From: Geomonas diazotrophica
GTDB taxonomy: Bacteria; Desulfobacterota; Desulfuromonadia; Geobacterales; Geobacteraceae
DNA length: 64,000 bases
Assembly: GCF_018919385.1 (NCBI RefSeq)
Contig: NZ_JAHLMF010000018.1
Location: 1-64,000, forward strand
Reading direction: 5' to 3'
Part shown: positions 9,111 to 17,194 of the stretch, in pieces
Numbering within the stretch: the first letter of the stretch is position 1
How the letters are laid out: the number at the start of each line of letters is the position of its first letter
Translations under genes and position numbers: made by a program
Notes under the pieces: model-generated
What the model was told of the DNA's origin: nothing
Seen by the model: the letters and a program-made list of their open reading frames with translations, nothing else
The model's database searches: none

Positions 9111-10281
9111 TTTGACCCTGTTTCCTGTCCACCTGCCGGAAATACTCCTCCCGGCAGAAATTCTCGACGTCGACCATGGCGGCGAAGGCCTCGCCGAACC
9201 CCTCCCGCCCCAGGGTGAACACGCCGTGCCCGTAGACGATGGCGGAACCGCTGGCGCCTATCACCGGCGGGACCCGCCTGGCCAGCCCACCCGCCCCGAT
9301 CTCTCCCGCGACCACCGGCGTCCCCCCCAGCTCCCGCACGTGGGGGCAGTCCTTCCAGCAGTCCTTGATGGCACACTCCTTCTTCCGGTCGCAGATCATG
9401 CTCATCACCACGGAAAACTTCGGATGCCCGTGCAGGATGACGCGGGCGCCGGTCTGCTCGTAGACCTTCCGGTGCGCCAACAGCTCGCTGGAGGCGGTGA
9501 TCCCGGTGGTGGACGAGTTGTCGGCGGGGACCGGGTCGATGCACCCCTTAAGTTCATCCAGGCTCGCGGCGGTCTGCGAGATGTAGATCAGCTCCCCCGC
9601 CGATGCGGAGATGTTGCCGAAGAAGGAATCGACCAGCCCCCGCTCCACGGTGTAGCGCCCCACCCGCTCGATCTCGGCGAGGATCTCCTCCTTCTCCAGG
9701 GAAAGGGCGCCGACGAAGTCAAGCCCCGCGGCCGACAGCGGCCTCAGCCATTGCTGGCGGAAGGCATCGAAGGCCTCCCGCTCCCCGGCCAGGCTGAAGC
9801 CGTCGGCGAGGACGTCCTGCAGGTACTTGACGAAGGTGGAATGGAACACGGAGGAGTAGTTGATGAAGGCCTGCTCCACCGTTATGGCACCGACGGCCAC
9901 GATCCCGACCCCCTCGACGATGACCCCTTTCCTGTTGCCGAGGAGCTTGGCAAGGATGGGGGCGGGGTCCCCGGCAAGGTCCCGGCGGCGCAGGAAGGGT
10001 ATGTCGTGCAGGAAGGTCCGGGTCTCGGTGTCCTGCGGCACGATGCACTCCTCCCCAGCACCGGCCCGGGCGATCAGGAAGTCGGCAAAGGGGAGGGACG
10101 GACGCGCGGCCACGAGCGCCAGGGAGTTGAGTCGCGACAGCGTGTTCCCGGCCAGGGCCGCCAGTTCGGGCGCCCCCGCCGTGATGAGCACGTCGTCCTG
10201 CGCCGCGAAGGCGATGCCGTCGGCACAGGCGGAGCGGTCGGCAACGAGTTTTCCCGTGTATTTATCGATTTGGTCTCGCAT
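9103..10281 (-). CDS. class II aldolase/adducin-family protein
   Basis: The C-terminal half of this 392-residue protein (about 195-375) is a class II aldolase/adducin domain: GNISA at 222-226, the metal-binding HGH at 284-286, and a late histidine in YGHGVFTLG. The N-terminal half is less clear. Its segment around 119-150 (GVIVEGVGIVAVG...) resembles the end of a second, degenerate copy of the same fold, so the protein may be an internal duplication with one live site. Family members cleave or epimerise sugar phosphates using zinc, but no substrate can be given. A cysteine-rich insert (CDRKKECAIKDCWKDC) after the HGH motif is unusual. The aldehyde oxidoreductase gene 63 nt upstream is probably co-transcribed. 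Confidence 0.7.
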   Translation of the reverse strand: MRDQIDKYTGKLVADRSACADGIAFAAQDDVLITAGAPELAALAGNTLSRLNSLALVAARPSLPFADFLIARAGAGEECIVPQDTETRTFLHDIPFLRRRDLAGDPAPILAKLLGNRKGVIVEGVGIVAVGAITVEQAFINYSSVFHSTFVKYLQDVLADGFSLAGEREAFDAFRQQWLRPLSAAGLDFVGALSLEKEEILAEIERVGRYTVERGLVDSFFGNISASAGELIYISQTAASLDELKGCIDPVPADNSSTTGITASSELLAHRKVYEQTGARVILHGHPKFSVVMSMICDRKKECAIKDCWKDCPHVRELGGTPVVAGEIGAGGLARRVPPVIGASGSAIVYGHGVFTLGREGFGEAFAAMVDVENFCREEYFRQVDRKQGQKP

Positions 10282-10344
10282 CTCTCACAGTTTCATGTTG
10301 GTTTCAGTAAAGGGGAGGCCCGGGTCTTCGTCCCCCGCACCCGA

Positions 10345-12084
10345 TCAGGGCAGTTCCGCAAGGAGGTCCCGGCCGCCGAAGCATCCCCGCTCGTCGAGAC
10401 CGCGGATGCGGTAGTACTTCTGCAGCTCCTCCTCGAAGCGGGCCCGGTCGATGGGGGGAACGTCGATCCCCTCGCCGGCGCTCCCGGCCTCCTCGAAGAA
10501 GCGCTGCGGCAGCATGTCGTTGGCGCGGCCGAACCCGTTGGCGCAGTTGTAGAAGCGCTCGGTGAGGTAGATCCGCTCGCCGATCGCCTTGAGCGACTCC
10601 GGGCCGTACTCCACGCCGGTCACCGCGGAGAGGAGTTCACCGTACTCCTCCAGGGTCGCGCCGAAGAAGGCGAACTTGCAGGCGACCAGGGAGTCGACCG
10701 CAGCGTTGACGTCCTCGGCGATCTTGATGATCCTGGCCTTGCCGGAGAAGGAGAAGCGGTCGGTGGGGACCGGCTTTCTCAGGATCTCGTGCGAGATGGG
10801 ATAGGCGCGCAGATGGCAGCCGCCGCGGTTGGAGGTCACGTACGCGAGCGCCATCCCGTAGGCGCCGCGCGGGTCGTAGGCGGGCAGCTCCAGGGACTTC
10901 ACGCTCATGGAGAGTTCGGGCTTCCCCAAAATCTCGGCTACGCGCCGGGAACCGAGGCTCAGGAGCTCCCCCTGGCCGTGGCGGTAGGCGATGTCGGCGA
11001 GGAGGCCCGCCACTTCCGCGGCATCCGGGAAACGCCCGCGCGCCTCGCCGAACGCCGACAGGGTGGCCGCGGCGGAGATGGTGTCGAGGCCGAGCTCGTT
11101 GCACAGCGAGTTGGCCTTCACGATGGCGTGCAGGTCGGAGATGCCGTTCAGGGCGCCGAAGTGGTTCACCGTTTCGTATTCCGGCAGCGGCTCCCCGGCA
11201 GCGCTCGCCTTCTTGCACTGGATGGGGCAGCCGTAGCACCCTTCCTTCCTGGCTCCGCACTCCTCGCGGATGGCCGGCCCGGAGTAGTTGCCGGACTCCG
11301 CGAAGAAGGTGGAGCGGAAATTCTCGGTGGGAGCCATGCGCCGCTGCGCCATCAGGTCGACCAGCGCCGGGGTGCCGTACTCGGCGATGCCCAGCTCGCC
11401 GAAGATGACCGGTGAGGCCCGGAACAGGCGCATGACGTCGGCGCGGGCGGCGTCGAAGCGCTCCTGGTCGGCAACCCCGGTCACGCCGTCGCCCTGCACC
11501 GTGATCGCCTTCAACCCCTTGGCCCCCATGACGGCACCGAGGCCGCCGCGCCCGATCGAGTTCCCCTCCCCCATCATGATGTTGGCAAAGAGGACACCGT
11601 TCTCGCCGGCGGGGCCGATGGCGGTCACCGAGCCGTGTACCTTGAGCGCAGCGACCGTCTCCTTCACCCCCTTGCCCCACAGCGACTGGGCCGGATGCAG
11701 TTCGGCACGCTCCCCCTCGACGCAGAGAAAGACCGGTTGGGGGCTCTTGCCCGTGATGAAGAGTGCGTCCAGCCCGGCCGCCTTGAGCCGCCAGGCGAAG
11801 CGCCCGCCAGCCGAGCAGTCGTAGATAGTGCCGGTGAGCGGCGACCGGGAGACACAGGCAAGGCGCGCCGCGGTGGGGGAATTGGTACCGCACAGGGGGC
11901 CGACGGCAAAGATGAGCGGCAGGTCCGGCTCGAAGGGGCCGAGGCGGAAGTAGTCCCGCATCAGCCTGACCCCCAGCCCGCGCCCCCCCAGGTAGGCGTG
12001 CAGAATCTCGGTGGGGATCTCCCTGCGCTCGCAGGTGCCGCGGGTGAGATCGACATGCAGCAACTTTCCGGTCCAGCCAAACAT
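10345..12084 (-). CDS. tungsten-dependent aldehyde ferredoxin oxidoreductase
   Basis: AOR-family enzymes interconvert aldehydes and carboxylic acids using a tungsten bis-pyranopterin and a [4Fe-4S] cluster, passing electrons to ferredoxin. The 579-residue protein opens with the typical MFGWTGKLLHVDLTRG strand region. It has the glycine-rich pterin-binding stretch GEGNSIGRGGLGAVMGAKGLK (172-192) and the cluster cysteines C283, C286 and C290 in CYGCPIQC. It is slightly shorter than classical AORs (about 600-620 residues). The downstream aldolase-like gene suggests aldehyde metabolism, as inference only. Geobacter genomes commonly carry several AOR paralogues, so the substrate cannot be assigned. 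Confidence 0.88.
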   Translation of the reverse strand: MFGWTGKLLHVDLTRGTCERREIPTEILHAYLGGRGLGVRLMRDYFRLGPFEPDLPLIFAVGPLCGTNSPTAARLACVSRSPLTGTIYDCSAGGRFAWRLKAAGLDALFITGKSPQPVFLCVEGERAELHPAQSLWGKGVKETVAALKVHGSVTAIGPAGENGVLFANIMMGEGNSIGRGGLGAVMGAKGLKAITVQGDGVTGVADQERFDAARADVMRLFRASPVIFGELGIAEYGTPALVDLMAQRRMAPTENFRSTFFAESGNYSGPAIREECGARKEGCYGCPIQCKKASAAGEPLPEYETVNHFGALNGISDLHAIVKANSLCNELGLDTISAAATLSAFGEARGRFPDAAEVAGLLADIAYRHGQGELLSLGSRRVAEILGKPELSMSVKSLELPAYDPRGAYGMALAYVTSNRGGCHLRAYPISHEILRKPVPTDRFSFSGKARIIKIAEDVNAAVDSLVACKFAFFGATLEEYGELLSAVTGVEYGPESLKAIGERIYLTERFYNCANGFGRANDMLPQRFFEEAGSAGEGIDVPPIDRARFEEELQKYYRIRGLDERGCFGGRDLLAELP

Positions 12085-12103
12085 ACGAAACCCCGAAAAA
12101 ACT

Positions 12104-12217
12104 GTTCTACGTTCTATGTTCTACGTTCTACGTGGTAAGTCTCCCCGTCTTCGACTCAGCACCCAACACGGTGGTTAGAGCCGTCAACGCTTGACCTGGA
12201 ACGTAGAACTCAGAACG
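12104..12217. repeat. TTCTACG-type repeat element, copy 1
   Basis: Tandem GTTCTACGTTCTATG units (12104-12133) face an inverted GGAACGTAGAACTCAGAAC arm (12199-12217) across about 65 bp. Related arrays occur at 15849-15982, 19346-19376 and 23436-23472, always in gaps between genes. Confidence 0.7.
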
Positions 12218-12221
12218 GTTT

Positions 12222-13295
12222 CTAAAGCAGTTCCTGCTTCCCCTGCCGCTCCAGCTCTTCGACCACCTTCTTCACATCCTGCGCGGCCCCCTTGGAGCAG
12301 ACCAGCAGCGCATCGGGGGTGTCCACCACGATCAGGTCGCTGACGCCGACAAAGGCTACCATTTTACCGTTGCCATAGGCAAGACACTCCTTGGCCCCGA
12401 CGGACACCGCTCCGCTCGAGTTGATCACCACATGCCCCGCAGCGTCCGCCTCCATCACCTCGGGGAGCGCGCTCCAGGAGCCCACGTCGCTCCACCCGAA
12501 GGAGGCCGGAATAACCTGCACGTCCTGCGCCTTCTCCATGACCCCGAAGTCGATCGACTCCCCCTTGATACCGCCGTAGATGTCGGCTATCTGGGGCTTC
12601 AGATCGGAAATTTCCCACACGTCGGTCTCGAAGGTGAGCTTGGCCAAGGCCTGGGAGAGCTCGGGCATGTGCTGCGCGATCTGGTCCAGTATGGCGCAGG
12701 CGCCCCAGACGAACATGCCGCTGTTCCAGTAGAAGCGCCCGGAGGCGAGGAACTCCAGGGCGCGCTCCAGGTTGGGCTTTTCCACGAAGCGTTTGACCGG
12801 GGCGGCGCCGGAACCGGCAGGATCTGAAGCCTCGATGTAGCCGTAACCGGTCTCGGGCCTGGTCGGGGTGATCCCCAGGGTCACCAGCGCGCCGCTCACC
12901 GCTACCGAGCGTGCAGCAGCAAGGGTGGCGCGGAAGGTCTCCTCGTCGACGATGTAGTGGTCGGCCGGCAGCACCACCATGATCCCGTCCGGGTCGAAGC
13001 GGGCGATGATGGAGGCGGCCAGGCCGATGGCTGGTGCCGTGTTGCGCCCCACCGGTTCCTCGATCACGTCGACCGGGACCCCCTCGATATATGCCAGCTG
13101 GCTCCTGGTCTCGGCCGCCTGCAGCGCGTTGGTGATCACCATTACCCGCTTGGGATAGAGCGGCAGGACGCGTTCCACCGTCCTTTGCAGCATCGACTTG
13201 CCGCCGAAGACGGACATCAGCTGCTTGGGCGTGCTTTTGCGGGACAGCGGCCAGAACCTGGTGCCGGAGCCTCCTGCCAGGATGACGATGTACAT
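12222..13295 (-). CDS. mannose-1-phosphate guanylyltransferase
   Basis: The enzyme makes GDP-mannose from mannose-1-phosphate and GTP for surface polysaccharide. The 357-residue protein begins MYIVILAGGSGTRFWPLSR, the nucleotidyltransferase signature. It also has a TPKQL motif, the sugar-binding VEKP loop and FGWSDVGSW. It lacks the C-terminal mannose-6-phosphate isomerase cupin of the bifunctional AlgA/ManC form. A stand-alone cupin of that type is encoded at 14510-14914, so the two activities appear split. The frame stays open upstream to 13652, but the ATG at 13295 sits at the true N-terminus and has a GGAGGAATA ribosome binding site just before it. Confidence 0.92.
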   Translation of the reverse strand: MYIVILAGGSGTRFWPLSRKSTPKQLMSVFGGKSMLQRTVERVLPLYPKRVMVITNALQAAETRSQLAYIEGVPVDVIEEPVGRNTAPAIGLAASIIARFDPDGIMVVLPADHYIVDEETFRATLAAARSVAVSGALVTLGITPTRPETGYGYIEASDPAGSGAAPVKRFVEKPNLERALEFLASGRFYWNSGMFVWGACAILDQIAQHMPELSQALAKLTFETDVWEISDLKPQIADIYGGIKGESIDFGVMEKAQDVQVIPASFGWSDVGSWSALPEVMEADAAGHVVINSSGAVSVGAKECLAYGNGKMVAFVGVSDLIVVDTPDALLVCSKGAAQDVKKVVEELERQGKQELL

Positions 13296-13357
13296 GGTTA
13301 TTCCTCCAAAGCGACGGATAGATGCCCCTCCGCAAAGGAGGGGGAGGAACTGCAAAA

Positions 13358-14509
13358 TCAGCTTGTTCCCTGCATGGGCCTGCGCAGCTTCATGACGAGC
13401 GCCGCGGGGAAGAAGGCGAACAGGCTCAGCATCGCTCCCATCTTGGCGGCAGAGCTCGCTGCGGGGTCGGAAAAGGCCTCCCCGGCTACGAAGAGCGCAA
13501 CGGTGAAACCGATCCCCGCGATCAGGCCGGTCGCGAACAGCTCCCTCAACCCCACGCCGATGGGAAGCGGAAAGCCGAGCTTGCTCCCCAAGAGCGCAAA
13601 CCCCACGATGCCGGTCGTCTTGCCACAGATCAGGGAAAGAAGCACCAGCCACGTGGCGGGGCCGACGGAACTGAAAGCGACGCCGGCATTGACCAGCCCG
13701 AAGACGAAGAGCCCCAGGTCCACGAAGAGCTTCCAGTCATGCTCGAAGCGGGAGAGCGGCGTCAGGTCGTTGGGGTCCATGTCGAACATGTGGCGCTTCT
13801 CCACCGGCGGGTGCGGCAGAAAGGGTACCACGAGGGTCAGCGCCAGGGCCGGGTGCAGGTGCGCCTCGTGCAGACCGAACCAGCTGAGCGCCCCCCCGAA
13901 GACGAGGTACGGCCAGTAACTATTGACCCTCAAGCGGCGCAGCAGGTAACAAAGGGCGACCGCGGCGCCGCACAGAACCAGCCATGCGGGTTGCACCGGG
14001 GCAAGGGGGTCGCCGTAAAAAAGCGCTATGATCAATAGCCCTACCGCGTCATCGGTTATGGCCAGCAGCAGCAGGAAGGAGATGGCCGGATGCCCCCTGC
14101 CGAAAATGAAACGTGCCGCGAGCCAGGCGAGCGCGATGTCGGTCGCGGTCGGGATGCCCCACCCCCGGTACAGGGAGGGCTCCCCGAAGAGCCCGTTCAG
14201 GAACAGGTAGAGCGCGACCGGCCCCAGTATCCCGCCGACGGTGGCAAGAAGCGGGTTGACGGCGCGCCGTAGGGGGTGCAGATCGCCCCCCGGCAGACAG
14301 CTCTGGGTGATCTCGACGGCGGCGATGCCGAAGAAGAACGCCATGAACAGGTCGTTGGTGACGAAGTGAACAGAAAGACCCGCAAGAAGCGGGTCGTGCA
14401 GGAAGTGGTGGTACTGCTCCGGGGCCAGGTTCGCCCAAAACAGCGCGGCGATCACGCCGGCCGCCAGGGGAACAGAGAATTCCCTGAGCAGGTTCAGTTG
14501 TTTGTTCAT
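13358..14509 (-). CDS. nhaA: Na+/H+ antiporter NhaA
   Basis: NhaA exchanges internal Na+ for protons and controls pH and sodium. The 383-residue membrane protein has about 12 hydrophobic segments. Family motifs include TNDLFMAFFFGIAAVEI near residue 51, GWGIPTATDIALA, and the paired aspartates in LLAITDDAVGLL that bind the ion. Length matches the E. coli protein. It ends 62 nt upstream of the mannose-1-phosphate guanylyltransferase gene, and the cupin gene ends directly at its start, so it sits inside a sugar-nucleotide run. That pairing has no obvious functional reason. Confidence 0.93.
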   Translation of the reverse strand: MNKQLNLLREFSVPLAAGVIAALFWANLAPEQYHHFLHDPLLAGLSVHFVTNDLFMAFFFGIAAVEITQSCLPGGDLHPLRRAVNPLLATVGGILGPVALYLFLNGLFGEPSLYRGWGIPTATDIALAWLAARFIFGRGHPAISFLLLLAITDDAVGLLIIALFYGDPLAPVQPAWLVLCGAAVALCYLLRRLRVNSYWPYLVFGGALSWFGLHEAHLHPALALTLVVPFLPHPPVEKRHMFDMDPNDLTPLSRFEHDWKLFVDLGLFVFGLVNAGVAFSSVGPATWLVLLSLICGKTTGIVGFALLGSKLGFPLPIGVGLRELFATGLIAGIGFTVALFVAGEAFSDPAASSAAKMGAMLSLFAFFPAALVMKLRRPMQGTS

Positions 14510-14914
14510 CTATACGATCGGCTCCACGGCGGTATCGTCGGCGCTCTCCGCGGCAGGAGCTTCCACACGGTGGTAGTCGTCCTGGAACCGGACGATGTCG
14601 TCCTCGCCCAGGTACTCGCCGCTTTGCACCTCGATGATCACCAGCGGGATCACGCCGGGGTTCTCCAGTCGATGCGTCGAGCCGATCGGGATGAAGGTCG
14701 ACTCGTTGATGTTGACGATCTTCACCGTATCCCCGCAGGTAACCTTGGCCGTACCGGATACCACGATCCAGTGCTCGCTGCGATGGTGGTGCATCTGCAG
14801 CGAAAGTCTCTGCCCCGGAAACACCTCGATGCGCTTGATCTTATAGCCGTTGTGCTCGTCCAGGACGGTATATGTTCCCCAGGGACGCTCTCCGCGTTCC
14901 ATGATTGCCTCCAT
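14510..14914 (-). CDS. mannose-6-phosphate isomerase-type cupin
   Basis: This 134-residue single-domain cupin matches the C-terminal domain of bifunctional AlgA/ManC proteins. It has [11 protein letters not shown] near the N-terminus, then [24 protein letters not shown] with metal-binding histidines (HHHRSEHW), and the second cupin motif [12 protein letters not shown]. It probably converts fructose-6-phosphate to mannose-6-phosphate, feeding the guanylyltransferase two genes downstream. Its stop codon abuts the nhaA start, so the genes are almost certainly co-transcribed. Confidence 0.88.
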   Translation of the reverse strand: MEAIMERGERPWGTYTVLDEHNGYKIKRIEVFPGQRLSLQMHHHRSEHWIVVSGTAKVTCGDTVKIVNINESTFIPIGSTHRLENPGVIPLVIIEVQSGEYLGEDDIVRFQDDYHRVEAPAAESADDTAVEPIV

Positions 14915-14959
14915 GTCTTTCGGTGGTGGTTGTGCAACCTCTCCCGGTGCATTCAGGTC

Positions 14960-14984
14960 TGTAGGGGCGAATAATCATTCGCCC
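14960..14984. repeat. palindromic dispersed repeat, copy 1
   Basis: The element TGTAG followed by GGGCGAATAATCATTCGCCC is an almost perfect palindrome. Other copies are at 30256-30280, 30332-30356 and 32564-32586, all between genes. Confidence 0.75.
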
Positions 14985-14995
14985 AGCTTCGGGGC

Positions 14996-15829
14996 TTATC
15001 GTGCCGGCCTCAGCTCCAGGTAGCGCTTGAGCGCGTCCTGCCAGGGCTGGGGCACGAAGCCCGTGTCCTGCTGCAGCTTGCCGCAGTCCAGGGTGGAATA
15101 AAGCGGCCGCGGCGCCGGGCGATTCAACTGCTCCGTGGTCATCGGCAGGACCGCGACGTCGAGTCCGGCCAGCCGAAAGATCTCCTTCGCGAAACCGTTC
15201 CAGGACACGAACCCCGAGTTGGCCGCGTGGTAGGTCCCCTGGCATCCCTTGTCCAGCAGCGCCTTGATGGCCAAGGCAAGGTCGCGGGTCCAGGTGGGGG
15301 AGCCGATCTGATCGTCCACCACGGTCAGCTCCTTTTTCTCCGCGCCCAGCTTCAGCATGGTCTCCACGAAGTTCTTCCCGCCATGGCCGTAGAGCCACTG
15401 GGTGCGCACGACCAGGTGGTCCGGGTTGAACCAGGTGTTCATCTCGCCGGCGAGCTTGGACTCACCGTAGACGCTGAGGGGGGCCGCCAGGTCGTCCTCC
15501 AGGTAGGGGGAGCCCTTTTTGCCGTCGAAGATGTAGTCCGTGCTCACCTGGACCAGCTTGGCGCCGATCTCCTTGCTGATCATGGCCAGGAAGGCGACCC
15601 CTTCGCCGTTGACCTGCATGGCCAGCTCCGTGTTGGACTGGCAGCCGTCCACGTCGGTATAGGCGGCGGCGTTGATCACCACGGAGGGCTTCAAGGTGAG
15701 GAGCACCCGCTGCACCGACTCGAGGTCGGTGATGTCGATGTCGTCTACGTCCACCCCGCGTGCGGCGTCGCCATAGAGCGCCATCAACTCCTGCCCCAGC
15801 ATCCCTTTGCTGCCAACTACCAGAATCAT
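14996..15829 (-). CDS. rfbD: dTDP-4-dehydrorhamnose reductase
   Basis: RfbD performs the last step of dTDP-L-rhamnose synthesis, the NAD(P)H reduction of dTDP-4-keto-L-rhamnose. The 277-residue SDR protein starts MILVVGSKGMLGQEL (GxxGxxG nucleotide-binding loop). It has the conserved INAAAYTDVD, the catalytic STDYIFDG region with the YGESKLAGE (YxxxK) motif, and WLYGHGGKNFV. Length is slightly short of the usual 290-300 residues but no domain is missing. rfbB lies next upstream, while rfbA and rfbC are not in the window. The gap between them holds an inverted-repeat element. Confidence 0.93.
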   Translation of the reverse strand: MILVVGSKGMLGQELMALYGDAARGVDVDDIDITDLESVQRVLLTLKPSVVINAAAYTDVDGCQSNTELAMQVNGEGVAFLAMISKEIGAKLVQVSTDYIFDGKKGSPYLEDDLAAPLSVYGESKLAGEMNTWFNPDHLVVRTQWLYGHGGKNFVETMLKLGAEKKELTVVDDQIGSPTWTRDLALAIKALLDKGCQGTYHAANSGFVSWNGFAKEIFRLAGLDVAVLPMTTEQLNRPAPRPLYSTLDCGKLQQDTGFVPQPWQDALKRYLELRPAR

Positions 15830-15848
15830 CTCAAACCCCTTAAAACCT

Positions 15849-15982
15849 GTTCTACGTTCTAGGTTCTACGTTGACACCAAACATCGAGCTCGTGCGCTTG
15901 TGGCACCGACACCCCAGCCTTGGGGCGACCAGAGACAAGCAAAGATTTTAACTTAGAACGTAGAACATAGAACGTAGAACTT
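15849..15982. repeat. TTCTACG-type repeat element, copy 2
   Basis: A GTTCTACGTTCTAGGTTCTA array (from 15849) and an inverted TTAGAACGTAGAACATAGAA array (to about 15982) bracket about 80 bp in the rfbD-rfbB gap. The organisation matches copy 1, but the spacer sequence is different. Confidence 0.75.
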
Positions 15983-15991
15983 GTTTTTTCC

Positions 15992-17059
15992 TTACGCCGC
16001 TCCGTACTGCATCTCGTAGTACTCCCGGTAGGCGCCGCTCACCACCTCCTCGACCCACCCCTGGTTGGCCAGGTACCAGTCGATGGTCTCGGCAATGCCG
16101 CGCTCGAAGGTGTAGCTCGGCTCCCAGGAGAGCTCGCGCTTGAGCTTGGAGGCGTCGATGGCGTAACGCCTGTCGTGCCCCTTGCGGTCCTTCACGAAGG
16201 TGATCAGCTCGCGGCTCTCCCCCGGGGCGCGCCCCAGCCGCTCGTCCATCAGGTCGCAGACCAGATTCACGATGTCGATGTTCTTCCACTCGTTGTTGCC
16301 GCCCACGTTGAAGATTTCCCCCGGTTTGCCGCTCTTGAGCACGCGCTCGATGGCTGCGGAGTGGTCCTTCACGTGCAGCCAGTCGCGCACGTTCAGCCCG
16401 TCGCCGTAGACCGGCAGGGAACGCTTCTTGAGGATGTTGTGGATCATGAGCGGGATCAGCTTCTCGGGGAAGTGATAGGGACCGTAGTTGTTGGAGCAGC
16501 GGGTGTTCAGGGTGGGGAGGCCGAAGGTCTCGAAATAGGCGCGCACCAAAAGGTCGGCACCGGCCTTGCTCGCGGAATACGGGGAGTTGGGCGCCAGCGG
16601 CGTCTCCTCGGTGAAGTACCCTTCGGGCCCTAGGCTGCCGTACACCTCGTCGGTGGAGACCTGCAGGAAACGGAAGTCGGGGAGCGTCTCGGCGTGCAGA
16701 CGGCTCGCCTCCAGGAGGGTCTGGGTCCCCATCACGTTGGTTCTCACGAAGATGTCGGGGCCGGTGATGGAGCGGTCGACGTGCGATTCGGCGGCGAAAT
16801 GCGCGACGGCATCCACCTTCTCCTCGGCCAGCAGGCGCGCCACCAGCTCGGCGTCGCAGATGTCACCCTTCACGAAGCGGTAGTTGGCGTTCGCCTCCAC
16901 CGCCGTCAGGTTCTTCAGGTTCCCGGCATAGGTCAGCAGGTCCAGGTTGATTACCCGGCACCGCGGGTTCCCCGCCAGGAAGTGGTTGATGAAATTGGAA
17001 CCGATGAACCCCGCCCCTCCCGTAACAAGTAAAGAGGTAGGGGTGAACGTATCCTGCAT
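15992..17059 (-). CDS. rfbB: dTDP-glucose 4,6-dehydratase
   Basis: RfbB converts dTDP-glucose to dTDP-4-keto-6-deoxyglucose, the second step to dTDP-rhamnose for O-antigen. The 355-residue extended SDR has the NAD loop TGGAGFIGSNF (14-24), VDRSI after HFAAESH, the catalytic STDEVYG threonine region, and YSASKAGAD (YxxxK). The late GVEWKN-like segment appears as GGNNEWKNID. It is full length. It heads the rfbBD pair and is followed by the repeat element before rfbD. Confidence 0.95.
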   Translation of the reverse strand: MQDTFTPTSLLVTGGAGFIGSNFINHFLAGNPRCRVINLDLLTYAGNLKNLTAVEANANYRFVKGDICDAELVARLLAEEKVDAVAHFAAESHVDRSITGPDIFVRTNVMGTQTLLEASRLHAETLPDFRFLQVSTDEVYGSLGPEGYFTEETPLAPNSPYSASKAGADLLVRAYFETFGLPTLNTRCSNNYGPYHFPEKLIPLMIHNILKKRSLPVYGDGLNVRDWLHVKDHSAAIERVLKSGKPGEIFNVGGNNEWKNIDIVNLVCDLMDERLGRAPGESRELITFVKDRKGHDRRYAIDASKLKRELSWEPSYTFERGIAETIDWYLANQGWVEEVVSGAYREYYEMQYGAA

Positions 17060-17194
17060 AAGGCCTCCGGTCGGCTTTTGGTCCGGGCCCCTCGACCAGG
17101 CGGTGCCCTCTTTTCAGCCGACTATTGTAGATACACCGGGAAAAGCAAAAGTGTCAACTCCTTAGCAACTTTGGCGCGTGGGCTTAACCCCTCG

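Noticed and set aside
12222-13652. Longer start (13652) for the mannose-1-phosphate guanylyltransferase
   Set aside because: The extra N-terminal 119 residues overlap nhaA on the same strand and show no family similarity. The ATG at 13295 has the family N-terminus and a ribosome binding site.
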